This document shows, in pieces, positions 15,266 to 23,888 of a DNA stretch of 64,000 bases. Position numbers and translations under genes: made by a program. Positions within the stretch are counted from its first letter, which is position 1. Each line of letters begins with the position of its first letter. Location: the NCBI RefSeq assembly GCF_937980635.1, contig NZ_CALJPG010000030.1, positions 20,318 through 84,317 of the forward strand, in the 5' to 3' direction. The notes under the pieces were generated by a model. The model was not told where the DNA came from and ran no database searches. It was given only the letters and a program-made list of their open reading frames with translations. The DNA comes from an uncultured Campylobacter sp. (GTDB lineage: Bacteria > Campylobacterota > Campylobacteria > Campylobacterales > Campylobacteraceae).

Positions 15266-17363
15266 AGTAAATGGCAATACCGAAATTTTCGATATCAATA
15301 AGGTCGCAAAGCAAGCCGCGGGCGCGGCGCTTTTGCGCGTGAAAAATACCGTAGTGCTAGCCACCGTAGCGCGCGAAGAGACGCAGGTACAAGAGGACTT
15401 TTTACCCCTTACCGTGCAATATATCGAAAAGATGTATGCAGCGGGCAGAATCCCCGGAGGCTACATCAAGCGCGAGACCAAGCCGGGCGATTTTGAGACG
15501 CTAACGAGCCGCATCATAGACCGCTCGCTGCGCCCGCTCTTTCCGAAGGGATACGCGTATCCGACGCAGATCGTAGTTTACGTGCTATCGGCAGATCCGG
15601 AGGTCGATTTGCAAGTCGTCGCTCTTAATGCGGCATCTGCGGCGCTGTATCTTAGCGACATCCCGATTAAAGCGCCGGTTTGCGGCGTGCGCATAGGTTA
15701 TCAAAACGGAAATTTCATCTTAAATCCGAGCAACTCCGCGCTTAAAGCTAGCGCGCTCGATCTTTACGTAGCGGGCGTCGGTGATGAGCTTTTGATGATC
15801 GAGATGCGCTCCCTGCCGCAGATTAATGGCGGCGCGCAGCAGATGAATGAATTTAGCGAAGATCTGATGGTAGATGCGATCGATTTTGCCGCAAAGGCGA
15901 TAAGCGCGGGTTCAAACGCCTACAAAGAGGCTTTTCTGCCGTTTAAAAAGCCGAGTGCGAACCTAGAGTATAAGCCCGAGATAGAGGATGAGAATATCGC
16001 GGATTTTATCGACGCAAACTACAAAGACGCCGTCAAAGCGGCGATCAATCAGATGGCAAAGAGCGAACGCGCTACCGAACTAAACAAAATCGTAGATCAA
16101 ATTTTAGCGACCGAGGCTGCGGTGCAAAACGAATGGAGCAAAGAGGTGATCTCTAGCGTCATCGGCAAGTATAAGCGCGGCATCATCCGCACGCAGATCA
16201 TCGAGGATCATTGCAGAGCCGACGGACGCGCGCTTGATGAGGTGCGCCCGATCAGTATCGAGACCAATATCCTGCCGTGCGCGCACGGAAGCTGCCTATT
16301 TACGCGCGGGCAGACGCAGGCTTTAGTCGTCACCACGCTAGGCGGCGATAGCGACGCGCAGCTAAGCGACAGCCTAACGCAGCTCGAGCCGATTAGCGAG
16401 CGATTTATGTTTAACTACAACTTCCCGGGCTTTTGCGTCGGCGAAGCAAGCCCGCTCAAAAGCCCAGGCAGACGCGAGTTGGGACATGGAAATTTAGCCA
16501 AAAGAGCGCTATATCCGAGCATCGATCTAAACTCGCCGCAGTCTATCCGCGTGGTGAGCGAAATTTTAGAGAGTAACGGCTCAAGCTCGATGGCTTCGGT
16601 ATGCGGCGGCGCGCTATCGCTTCGGGCAGCGGGCGTACCTACGCTAAAGCTCGTTGCGGGCGTAGCGATGGGCTTGATTTTTGAGGGCGACAAGCATGCC
16701 GTGCTAACCGACATAATGGGGCTTGAGGATCATGACGGCGATATGGATTTTAAGGTCGCGGGCACCTATGAGGGCATCACCGCGCTCCAGATGGATATCA
16801 AGCTCGGCGGCATCAGCCTGGAGGTTCTAAAAGAGGCCCTAGCGCAGGCAAAGCAGGCTCGCGCGCATATTTTGGGCCTTATGGAGCAGGCGGATGCAGC
16901 GATCATTATAAACGAGGACGTGCTTCCGAAGCTTGAAATTTTTAGCGTCGATCCAAGCAAAATCCCCGACATCATCGGCCAAGGCGGCAAGGTCATCAAA
17001 GAGATCACCGAAAGCTTCGGCGTAAATATCGATCTGGATCGCGAAAAGGGCGAGGTTAAGATCCAAGGCGCCAAAGCTAGCGGCGTATCGGGCGCGAAAG
17101 AGAAAATTTTATCGATAGTCTCAAATTCTCGCGATTTTCGCAAGCCGCGCGGTGAACGTAAAGAGGTAAAATTTCAGATCGGCGAGGAGTTTGACGGCGT
17201 GGTGCAAAGCGTACTGGATTTCGGTACCTTCATCTCGCTGCGAGACGGCGTGGACGGATTGCTGCGCGCTAAATTTATCACGACGCCTTATCGTGCGGGC
17301 GACATCGTGCGCGTGCGCGTGACCGAGCAGAAAGGCTCTAAAATTTCACTGGAATTAGCTTAA
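15249..17363 (+). CDS. pnp: Polynucleotide phosphorylase
   Basis: PNPase degrades RNA from the 3' end with phosphate and can add tails; in Campylobacter it also matters for cold growth. The 704-residue protein has the standard order: an RNase PH domain (with GGYIKRETKPGD near residue 73), an all-helical linker, a second RNase PH domain (SLTQLEPISERFMFNYNFP, then GEASPLKSPGRRELGHGNLA near residues 397-416), a KH domain (IPDIIGQGGKVIKEITE near residue 570) and a C-terminal S1 domain (FDGVVQSVLDFGTFISL). The ATG follows AAGGAGAAA. It overlaps the phosphoribosyltransferase gene and is followed 21 bases later by a Usp-like gene. Confidence 0.97.
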   Translation: MQCKIEVNGNTEIFDINKVAKQAAGAALLRVKNTVVLATVAREETQVQEDFLPLTVQYIEKMYAAGRIPGGYIKRETKPGDFETLTSRIIDRSLRPLFPKGYAYPTQIVVYVLSADPEVDLQVVALNAASAALYLSDIPIKAPVCGVRIGYQNGNFILNPSNSALKASALDLYVAGVGDELLMIEMRSLPQINGGAQQMNEFSEDLMVDAIDFAAKAISAGSNAYKEAFLPFKKPSANLEYKPEIEDENIADFIDANYKDAVKAAINQMAKSERATELNKIVDQILATEAAVQNEWSKEVISSVIGKYKRGIIRTQIIEDHCRADGRALDEVRPISIETNILPCAHGSCLFTRGQTQALVVTTLGGDSDAQLSDSLTQLEPISERFMFNYNFPGFCVGEASPLKSPGRRELGHGNLAKRALYPSIDLNSPQSIRVVSEILESNGSSSMASVCGGALSLRAAGVPTLKLVAGVAMGLIFEGDKHAVLTDIMGLEDHDGDMDFKVAGTYEGITALQMDIKLGGISLEVLKEALAQAKQARAHILGLMEQADAAIIINEDVLPKLEIFSVDPSKIPDIIGQGGKVIKEITESFGVNIDLDREKGEVKIQGAKASGVSGAKEKILSIVSNSRDFRKPRGERKEVKFQIGEEFDGVVQSVLDFGTFISLRDGVDGLLRAKFITTPYRAGDIVRVRVTEQKGSKISLELA

Positions 17364-17384
17364 AATTTTAATAGGAGCGTAAAG

Positions 17385-18239
17385 ATGCAGCTTAAAAAGA
17401 TATTTTTCCCTATCGGCGGCGGCGAGGAGCTAGCCGAGCGCATACACGGAGCGCTGCTAGTGAATAAATTTTTCGGCACACACATAAACATAATGGCGTG
17501 CCAGCTCGATCCCAAGATGATCTACAACGTCCGTATGACGCTAAAAGGTGGCGTGTTGATGGAGGAGTTTTTAAAATCCGCAGGAGACGAGATGCAGGCC
17601 GAGCGCGAGGAGATCAGAGCGATCTTCGACACTGAATGCGCCAAGCTGGGCCTAGATCAAAACGACGACGATCACGTCCCAAATAGCGCCGCTTTGAGGC
17701 ATATGGTAGGCATCCGTTCCGAGCTGGTCGAGAAATACTCCAAATATTGCGATTTGGTGCTGGTTTCCGTGCCGCCTACTGGCTCTATCACCGGCACGTT
17801 CGAAGCGGCGGTTACCAAAAGCGGCAAGCCTTGCATCGTCATACCGCGCAAGCTGCAGGAGTTTAGGGCGGATAAAATTTTAGTTTCGCTTACCGGCACT
17901 GCGGCGTCTGCAAGGGCGCTTGATAATTGGCTGGAACTTTTACAGCGCGCCAAATCCGTCACCGTCATTACCGCAAATCACTACCTTCAGGATGATCTTG
18001 CCGAAACTAAGCGCCGTATAAGCGATTATCTGGCTCTACACGGCATTAAAATCGACGTTTTCGAGGCGCTGAATGTCGAGGGCAAGATCCCGGGACAGGT
18101 GCTGCTAGAGTACGCCGATGCGGGCGATTTCGATCTCATCGTCGCGGGCTTGCACTCAGACAGCGGCATCAAGGAGATATTCTTAGGCGGCGCGTCGAAA
18201 TACTTCCTACAAAAGACCAAAATTCCGGTCTTAATGTAG
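17385..18239 (+). CDS. Tandem universal-stress-like (UspA) protein
   Basis: The 284-residue protein looks like two UspA-type alpha/beta domains in tandem. The first begins MQLKKIFFPIGGGEELAERIHG and ends CDLVLVSVPPTG...PCIVIPRK near 150. The second begins ADKILVSLTGTAASARALDNW near 155 and ends DFDLIVAGLHSDSGIKEIFLGGASKYFL with KIPVLM. The last part resembles the G-2x-G-9x-G-S/T phosphate-binding motif of ATP-binding Usps, though one glycine is displaced. Usps bind nucleotides and affect stress survival; no specific role can be read. It lies 21 bases after pnp with an AGGAG site and is followed by a strong hairpin, so it is likely the last gene of the purD run. Confidence 0.75.
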   Translation: MQLKKIFFPIGGGEELAERIHGALLVNKFFGTHINIMACQLDPKMIYNVRMTLKGGVLMEEFLKSAGDEMQAEREEIRAIFDTECAKLGLDQNDDDHVPNSAALRHMVGIRSELVEKYSKYCDLVLVSVPPTGSITGTFEAAVTKSGKPCIVIPRKLQEFRADKILVSLTGTAASARALDNWLELLQRAKSVTVITANHYLQDDLAETKRRISDYLALHGIKIDVFEALNVEGKIPGQVLLEYADAGDFDLIVAGLHSDSGIKEIFLGGASKYFLQKTKIPVLM

Positions 18240-18295
18240 CTTGAAGCTTAGACGCCGCGTCTCGGCACGCTGCCCGCACCGCGTCTAAGCTTAAG
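18240..18295. terminator. Long hairpin after the Usp-like gene
   Basis: AAGCTTAGACG (18244-18254) pairs perfectly with CGTCTAAGCTT (18282-18292). Pairing extends to about 15 bases with one bulge (18240-18255 with 18281-18295), around a GC-rich loop. There is no immediate T-run, so it could end or protect the purD-to-usp transcript. Confidence 0.6.
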
Positions 18296-18638
18296 TCGGC
18301 TTTTAAGCGCCGCAAGCTAAAGCTTAAATTTTAATCGGCTCGCCGTGACTTTGCTAGTCCGTCCACAGATCGTGCAGTTATGCTTCTTACGGAGGGGTTG
18401 CGATTAATTTTTGTCGCTAGCTTTGCTAGCGAGCCGCATTTGCTTTGCTACGGCTAGAGGGAGCAAGTATATTCGCAGCGAGCGAGTTAGCAGTCGCGGT
18501 AAGCTCGTAGGTCTATCTTTAAGCGCGCGAGTTTGGAATTTCCATGCTGGTCGTTTTCGGCTGCGTCGCAGAATTCTGCATAAATTTGCACTTGAAATTT
18601 CTGTTTGCACGCTAAATTTTAAATTCCAAGGAGCGCAG
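18296..18638. other. Non-coding stretch with paired repeats before an AT-rich gene
   Basis: About 340 bases hold a short hairpin, CGCTAGC-TTT-GCTAGCG (18415-18431). A long-range inverted pair also occurs: TTGGAATTT (18533-18541) with AAATTCCAA (18621-18629). The second arm abuts the AAGGAG ribosome site of the next gene, so pairing could partly mask it. An open frame from 18411 runs into the gene at 18639 but its translation is arginine/serine-rich and unconvincing. Confidence 0.5.
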
Positions 18639-19094
18639 ATGGCATTTGAAAATGCAATCATCACTAAAGAGGATGATGAGAAGTATGGATTAAGTGCGCT
18701 ATATGGTAAGTATAATTATGGAGCAAAGTTGCCAAATCTAAATTTTACAATAGATAGGCAATTAGATTGTTGGCTTTTAAAAATTTATAGCTTTCCAGAT
18801 CCTAATTACGATAGAGCGTTGCTTGCAAAAGCAATTTGGACCATGTATTGCGACAACGAACTATTGAAATTAACTATTGATTATAGCTTTGATATAAATT
18901 CCACCGAGAACAAATTTCATAGAATTTGGAAGCTTTTAGATTTAAAGCCAAATTGTACTGCAAATTTAAAGTTACAAGATATTTTAAATTTACTGAAAGA
19001 AATGTTAGAAGCATACAGGGACTATGATGCTTGGAAACCAGATATAAACTACACTATGGAACTTCAAGACCTAACCGATTGCGGCGCAAAATAG
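18639..19094 (+). CDS. AT-rich hypothetical protein, possibly acquired
   Basis: The 151-residue protein (MAFENAIITKEDDEKYGL...) has no family I recognise. It is soluble, mixed charge, with aromatic-rich segments (WLLKIYSFPDPNYDR; LLAKAIWTMYC) and helical stretches, no signal peptide and no membrane segment. The start ATG 18639 has AAGGAG seven bases upstream. Base composition is clearly lower in GC than its neighbours and codons are AT-biased (AAA, TTA, ATA), which suggests recent transfer. Size and isolation recall orphan immunity proteins of contact-dependent or type VI systems, but no toxin gene is beside it, so this is only a thought. Confidence 0.7.
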   Translation: MAFENAIITKEDDEKYGLSALYGKYNYGAKLPNLNFTIDRQLDCWLLKIYSFPDPNYDRALLAKAIWTMYCDNELLKLTIDYSFDINSTENKFHRIWKLLDLKPNCTANLKLQDILNLLKEMLEAYRDYDAWKPDINYTMELQDLTDCGAK

Positions 19095-19211
19095 AGCTTT
19101 AAATTTAACTCCATTTTAGTCTCGCATAAAATCAAATTTCATAGAATTCTAGAATTTCATAAGACTTTAAAATTCCAAAATCCTATAATATCAAAATTTT
19201 AAAACCCCGCC

Positions 19212-20351
19212 CTAAAATTTCTTGTAAATAAAATTTATCAAAATCATCGACGCGAGCGCCTCTATGAGCGAGGCGATGATCATCGCGAAGTATATCTCTT
19301 GCGATATTGCGGCGGTGGAGTAAAAAAGCGTCGCCGTGGCGATGACGAGGGTTAACGGCATGCATAGCGATAGCGCGAAAAGCACCGCGCCTTTGCGGCC
19401 CAGGGTGCTTAAAAACGTAGCGCTCGCAAGTAGCCTGATGCCGAACATCAGCGCCGCTAAGCTCGCGGCAAAGCTCATCACTCCGGGCATAAGGAGCGCT
19501 TCTAGCTTGATCACGGCTCCGGTGTGTATGAAAAATATCGGCACCAAAAAGCCAAAGCCGAACGACGATAGCTTCTCGATGAGGTCGTCCTTGTGAGAGA
19601 AAAAGGTCGGCAGAAACGTGCCTGCGATAAAGGCGCCGATGACGACCTCAAGCCCCAAAAGCATTACTCCGGCGCAGATGAGGCAAAACAGCGCCATCGC
19701 AAAGCGCACGTCCTTTTCGTTTTTGTCGTACTTGGGCATGATGACCGTTTTTAGCGCGGGGAACCACCAAAATAAAATTTCAAGCCCTTTAAAAACAGCC
19801 AAGGCTGCCACGGAAAAGCCCAAAAGCGCGCCGATATGAAGCGCCATCTCTACGCCGAAGCCGTTTTTAAGGTAGATGCCGCCCACCGTGAGGGCGGCGA
19901 TGCTGATGAGCTCGCCGATCACGCCCGCGGGCATCGCGAGATTGAGCCACGCTTGATACTTGCCGTATTCCTTATACAGCGCCGAAAGCAGCCCGACGCT
20001 CATCAGAGGCGCTGCGATGATAAGCATCTGCGGCAGTTCAAACACCCAAACCGCAAGCGCGCTTAGGATATAAAGTAGCGCCAAAAAGATTAGGATCAGC
20101 CGCAAAATTTTGCGCGGCATCGCAAGCAGCGCGCGGAAATCCACCTCGCAGCCCGCCAAAAACATAAGGTAGCAAAAGCCGATCTGTGCGGCTAGATCGA
20201 AGGTCGCGCTTGGCGGTAAAAGTCCTAAATTTGCGGCTATGATGCCAAGCATGATCTCCATGGGCGAGAGCGGAATTCTAGCTAAGCTAGCCAAAAAGGG
20301 CGAAGCAAAGATCAAAAACGATAGCGCGATTAGGACGTAAATTTCATTCAT
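19212..20351 (-). CDS. Cation:proton antiporter, CPA2 (KefB/NapA-type)
   Basis: The 379-residue integral membrane protein has about eleven to twelve hydrophobic helices and the CPA2 family look: ARIPLSPMEIMLGIIAANLGLLPP at the N-terminus, FLAGCEVDFRALL near residue 73 (the family's LF-x-x-G-L-E-x-D position), and an EVVIGAFIAGTFLPTFF segment near residue 230 with the later HTGAVIKLE. It lacks the cytosolic TrkA-N domain of KefB/KefC, so it is a membrane-only exchanger. It likely moves Na+ or K+ against protons. Its start overlaps the stop of the YfcE-like gene by eight bases; both belong to a minus-strand run with topA and dcd. Confidence 0.85.
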   Translation of the reverse strand: MNEIYVLIALSFLIFASPFLASLARIPLSPMEIMLGIIAANLGLLPPSATFDLAAQIGFCYLMFLAGCEVDFRALLAMPRKILRLILIFLALLYILSALAVWVFELPQMLIIAAPLMSVGLLSALYKEYGKYQAWLNLAMPAGVIGELISIAALTVGGIYLKNGFGVEMALHIGALLGFSVAALAVFKGLEILFWWFPALKTVIMPKYDKNEKDVRFAMALFCLICAGVMLLGLEVVIGAFIAGTFLPTFFSHKDDLIEKLSSFGFGFLVPIFFIHTGAVIKLEALLMPGVMSFAASLAALMFGIRLLASATFLSTLGRKGAVLFALSLCMPLTLVIATATLFYSTAAISQEIYFAMIIASLIEALASMILINFIYKKF

Positions 20352-21657
20352 ACGCTTTGGCCTCGCACCCTTTTAGATTTTCTCCGCGCTGTTTTAGAAT
20401 TTTTTCGCATCTTTCTAGCATTTTCTCTGGCTGCCCAGGGGCTTTTAGTATCATTTTAAGACTTCCTTTCGGTCGCTTTATAGTTCTTTGCGCTGCGAAC
20501 AGAGACGAAATATGCGCAATTTTCGCTCTTGTACCACAACGCAGGCAAACTGGAAAGCCGCTTTTGTGCCCGCAAATCTCGTCCGGATTTAACACGAGCG
20601 CGCCGTTTTTATCTACCGCCGCGCCGAAATAGTGGGTGTGGCCGTAAATTTTGATAGTTGAAATTTTATCCGTGCCGCACCCGCACGGACCCCGATTTTT
20701 ACTTTCGCCGCCTGCATTGGCGCCCGAACTCGCGGTCAAATTTGAGTTCAAGTTTGGTGCGGCTAAATTTATGCACGAGTTCGGCGCGACTAAATTTGCG
20801 CTTAAACTCGGCGCCGTTAAATTTACTGCGCGATCCGCACTCAAGCTTGCTTTAGAGTTCATATCTGGGCTCGTATTATCGGCTAAATTTGCATTTGAGT
20901 TTAAATTTGCGTTCGGGCTTGAAGCGAGGTCTGCGTCCAGGCTTAAGTCTAAATTTGCGTTTGAGTTCACATCCACGCCTGTATTCACGCCCAAGCTCAC
21001 ATTTAGACTTACGGATTGCCTGCTTTTGAAATTCGCACTCGCGCTATGCGCGTTTTTGAAATTTTCATCTGCACGGCATGTGCCGTTTAAAATTTCATCA
21101 ACGTCCGCGGCATTAAAATTTGCGTCTAAATTTACCGAGCGATCCGTTGCTTTATAATTTGAGATTAAAATTTCTCTGTGATCTGTCCTACAGCTTGAGC
21201 CTAAATTTGCGCTGCGATTTGCTTCGTCGCTTAAGCTTAAATTTTTAGCTAGGCTCGCGCTGGAATTCCTGCGAGAATCTACCGCGCGATCCGTGTCCGT
21301 GCGTGAGCCAAAATCCGCGGCGAAGCTTGGCCTGTATGCTTCATTTTGCGCCGCGGGCTCCTCGTCAAAGAGATAAAACAGATGGTGCATTATTTTTAGT
21401 CGAAGCCCGGCAAACTCCTTGCAGAAGGGCTCACCCCGTAGGTTAAACTCATTTTTAAACTCGGTAAGCGCTTCGTCGTTGTTTCCTAAAACCGCGAAGT
21501 AGGGTTTGCCGCTTTGCCGCAAAAGCCGCAGCGTCTCGCTCGCGACGATGCCCTCTGCATGCACGAGCAGATCAGCTCCACGCGCGAGCAGCCACTCTAT
21601 GGCGCTTGCGGCGACCTCCGTTTCGCGATGAGAGTCCGAGATGACGCCTATTATCAA
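20344..21657 (-). CDS. YfcE-type metallophosphoesterase with a 220-residue low-complexity insert
   Basis: The ends form a YfcE/MJ0936-type phosphodiesterase: MIIGVISDSH (metal ligands Asp8, His10), VLGNND at 56-61, MHH at 90-92 and YGHTHYFG with GHTH at 339-342. The usual HAGD motif, whose Asp bridges both metals, reads HAEG here (33-36), so activity is in doubt. Between residues about 100 and 322 lies an Asn/Ser/Ala/Leu-rich insert with repeated SxNL and NLxA units; the family is normally 150-200 residues. On the DNA the insert holds about 16 RAATTY sites in 530 bases. The C-terminus adds a Cys-rich GFPVCLRCGTRAK segment. TTG start, overlapping the topA stop. Confidence 0.75.
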   Translation of the reverse strand: MIIGVISDSHRETEVAASAIEWLLARGADLLVHAEGIVASETLRLLRQSGKPYFAVLGNNDEALTEFKNEFNLRGEPFCKEFAGLRLKIMHHLFYLFDEEPAAQNEAYRPSFAADFGSRTDTDRAVDSRRNSSASLAKNLSLSDEANRSANLGSSCRTDHREILISNYKATDRSVNLDANFNAADVDEILNGTCRADENFKNAHSASANFKSRQSVSLNVSLGVNTGVDVNSNANLDLSLDADLASSPNANLNSNANLADNTSPDMNSKASLSADRAVNLTAPSLSANLVAPNSCINLAAPNLNSNLTASSGANAGGESKNRGPCGCGTDKISTIKIYGHTHYFGAAVDKNGALVLNPDEICGHKSGFPVCLRCGTRAKIAHISSLFAAQRTIKRPKGSLKMILKAPGQPEKMLERCEKILKQRGENLKGCEAKAYE

Positions 21658-23885
21658 TCGATCTCTTCTTTAAGCTTGCACTGCGGGCACTCGGCGAAGT
21701 TGCCTTTTTTCAGCTCTTTGCGGAGCATGTATGAGTTGCCGCACTGCGGGCATGCGCGCGCAATCGGCGCGTAGTTGCTCACAAAGCCGCATTTAGGGTA
21801 GTTCGTGCAGCCGTAAAATTTGCCGCGTCTGGAGAAGCGCTCGACGATCTCGCCCGTGCCGCAGCTCGGGCACTTAACGCCGGTGGAGAGCAGCGGCTTT
21901 TTCTCCTTTGCCGCGCCCTCGATTTTGCGTGAATACTTGCACTTCGGATAGCCCTCGCAAGCGATAAACTCGCCGTATCTGCCCCTGCGCTTGATCAAAT
22001 TTTTACCGCACTGTGGGCATTTCTCATCTAGCACTTCGGGCGCCGCCTTCTCCTCGCTCGCCCCCTCGGCGCTAGCGTCCGCGTTGCGGGAGTATTTGCA
22101 TTTCGGATAGTTCGAGCAAGCGATGAACTCGCCGAATCTGCCCTGTCTTTTAAGTAGCTCGCCGCCGCAGTTCGGGCATGCTTCGCCGATCTTTTCGGCT
22201 AGCTTTTGGCTTGCGATCGAGGTTTTTCCTTTGGCGATCTCGTCCATAAAAGGGTAGTAAAAATCCGCTAAAATTTGCTGCCAGTCCGCTTTATTTTCGG
22301 CGATGTCGTCGAGCTTTTCTTCCATTTTTGAGGTAAACTCGCTATCGACGATGTTTTTAAAATTTTGCTCCAGCATCTCAGTGATCTTAAAGGCGATCTC
22401 GCTCGGCACCAGATGCTTTTGCTCGATATTTACGTAGTTGCGCGCAGTAAGCAGCGAGATGGTAGGCGCATAGGTCGAGGGCCTGCCGATGCCGAGACTT
22501 TCGAGCTTTTTGATGAGGCTCGCTTCCGAATAGCGCGCCGGCGGCTCGGTGAAGTGCTGCTGCGAGCTTAGACTTTGCAGGCTCATCGCATCGCCTGCGC
22601 TAAGGCTCGGTAAAATTTTATCCTTATCCAGATCGCCGTAAGCCTTGTAAAATCCGTCAAATTCCACCTTGCGTCCGTTGATCTTAAACGCGCCCGCTTC
22701 GCCGCGCACGATGATCGTTTGGATCTGCGAGACGCTAGGGCTCATCTGCGAGGCTACGAAGCGGTTGTAGATAAGCGCGTAAAGGCGGTATTCGTCGCGA
22801 GGCAAGATTTTTTGCGCGAGCTCGGGAGTAAGCTTTAGATCGGTAGGCCGTATCGCCTCGTGGGCCTCCTGCGCGCCTTTACTTTTGGTGGCGTATAAAT
22901 TCGCGCTTTTCGGTAGATATTTTTCGCCGAAGCGCTCCTCTACGAGCTCGCGAGCTGCCGCGATCGCTTCTTTAGCGATATTTAGCGAGTCGGTTCGCAT
23001 GTAGGTAATCGCGCCGCCGTTTTTGGTATTAACCCCCTCGTAAAGGCTCTGCGCAAGGCTCATCGTCTTGCGCGGATTAAAGCCCAGAGCCGTGCTCGCC
23101 GCCTGTTGTAGCGTCGAGGTCATAAACGGCGGATAGGGGTTCGTCTTGCGCGACTTGCTCTCGATACTCTCTACGCTAAATTTGTCTTTTTGCAGCGTCA
23201 GGACGATCTCGCTAGCTTGCGCTGCGTTTTTGACCGAGAGCTTTTCCATCTTCTCGCCGCGAAATTCCACGAGCTCGGCTTCTAAGTCCTTTTTAAAAAC
23301 CGCGTCGATGCTGTGAAATTCTACCGGTTTAAAATTTAAAATTTCGCGCTCGCGATCGACGACGATTTTAAGCGCGGCGCTTTGGACGCGACCCGCGCTT
23401 AAGCCGCGCTGAATCTTTAAATTTAAAAGCGGACTTAGCTTGTAGCCCACGATGCGATCGAGCAGGCGGCGCGCTTGTTGGGCGTTTACGCTTGCGATAT
23501 TGAGTTTGCGCGGCGAGCTTAGCGCGTTTGAGATCGCGCTTTTGGTGATCTCGTGAAATACGATGCGCGGCAGATCCTCCGCTTGCTTGCCGATCGAAGC
23601 TGCGATATGATAGGCGATCGCCTCGCCCTCGCGGTCCTCGTCCGTCGCGAGGTAAATTTGATCCGCCTTTTTAGCGAGCGTCTTTATCTGCTTTACGATC
23701 TGATCGTGATCGGCGCTGATTTCGTATTCGGGCTCGAAGCTTTTATCTTTGATTTTGATGCCGAAGCGTTTTTTAGGAAGGTCGCGGATATGGCCTTTGG
23801 ACGCGATTACGTCGTAATCGGCGCCTAAGAAATTTTTGATCGTTTTGGCTTTTGCGGGGGATTCTACGATGATTAAATTTTTCAT
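21654..23885 (-). CDS. topA: DNA topoisomerase I
   Basis: TopA relaxes negative supercoils by single-strand passage. The 743-residue protein begins MKNLIIVESPAKAKTI and has the Toprim acidic triad in TDEDREGE (81-88). HEITKSAI follows, and the active-site tyrosine is Tyr295 in ITYMRTDS. The C-terminus carries four zinc ribbons (CPNCGG..., CPQCGK..., CPSCGT..., CPQCGN...) between about residue 595 and 740, the last ending with a CPQCK pair. Length and layout are as expected for Campylobacter. It starts with ATG three bases after dcd ends, so dcd, topA, the YfcE-like gene and the antiporter are probably one minus-strand operon. Confidence 0.97.
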   Translation of the reverse strand: MKNLIIVESPAKAKTIKNFLGADYDVIASKGHIRDLPKKRFGIKIKDKSFEPEYEISADHDQIVKQIKTLAKKADQIYLATDEDREGEAIAYHIAASIGKQAEDLPRIVFHEITKSAISNALSSPRKLNIASVNAQQARRLLDRIVGYKLSPLLNLKIQRGLSAGRVQSAALKIVVDREREILNFKPVEFHSIDAVFKKDLEAELVEFRGEKMEKLSVKNAAQASEIVLTLQKDKFSVESIESKSRKTNPYPPFMTSTLQQAASTALGFNPRKTMSLAQSLYEGVNTKNGGAITYMRTDSLNIAKEAIAAARELVEERFGEKYLPKSANLYATKSKGAQEAHEAIRPTDLKLTPELAQKILPRDEYRLYALIYNRFVASQMSPSVSQIQTIIVRGEAGAFKINGRKVEFDGFYKAYGDLDKDKILPSLSAGDAMSLQSLSSQQHFTEPPARYSEASLIKKLESLGIGRPSTYAPTISLLTARNYVNIEQKHLVPSEIAFKITEMLEQNFKNIVDSEFTSKMEEKLDDIAENKADWQQILADFYYPFMDEIAKGKTSIASQKLAEKIGEACPNCGGELLKRQGRFGEFIACSNYPKCKYSRNADASAEGASEEKAAPEVLDEKCPQCGKNLIKRRGRYGEFIACEGYPKCKYSRKIEGAAKEKKPLLSTGVKCPSCGTGEIVERFSRRGKFYGCTNYPKCGFVSNYAPIARACPQCGNSYMLRKELKKGNFAECPQCKLKEEID

Positions 23886-23888
23886 TGC

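Noticed and set aside
18411..18638. Upstream extension of the AT-rich hypothetical gene
   Set aside because: The 76 added residues are Arg/Ser-rich and span hairpins; the AAGGAG before ATG 18639 is better.
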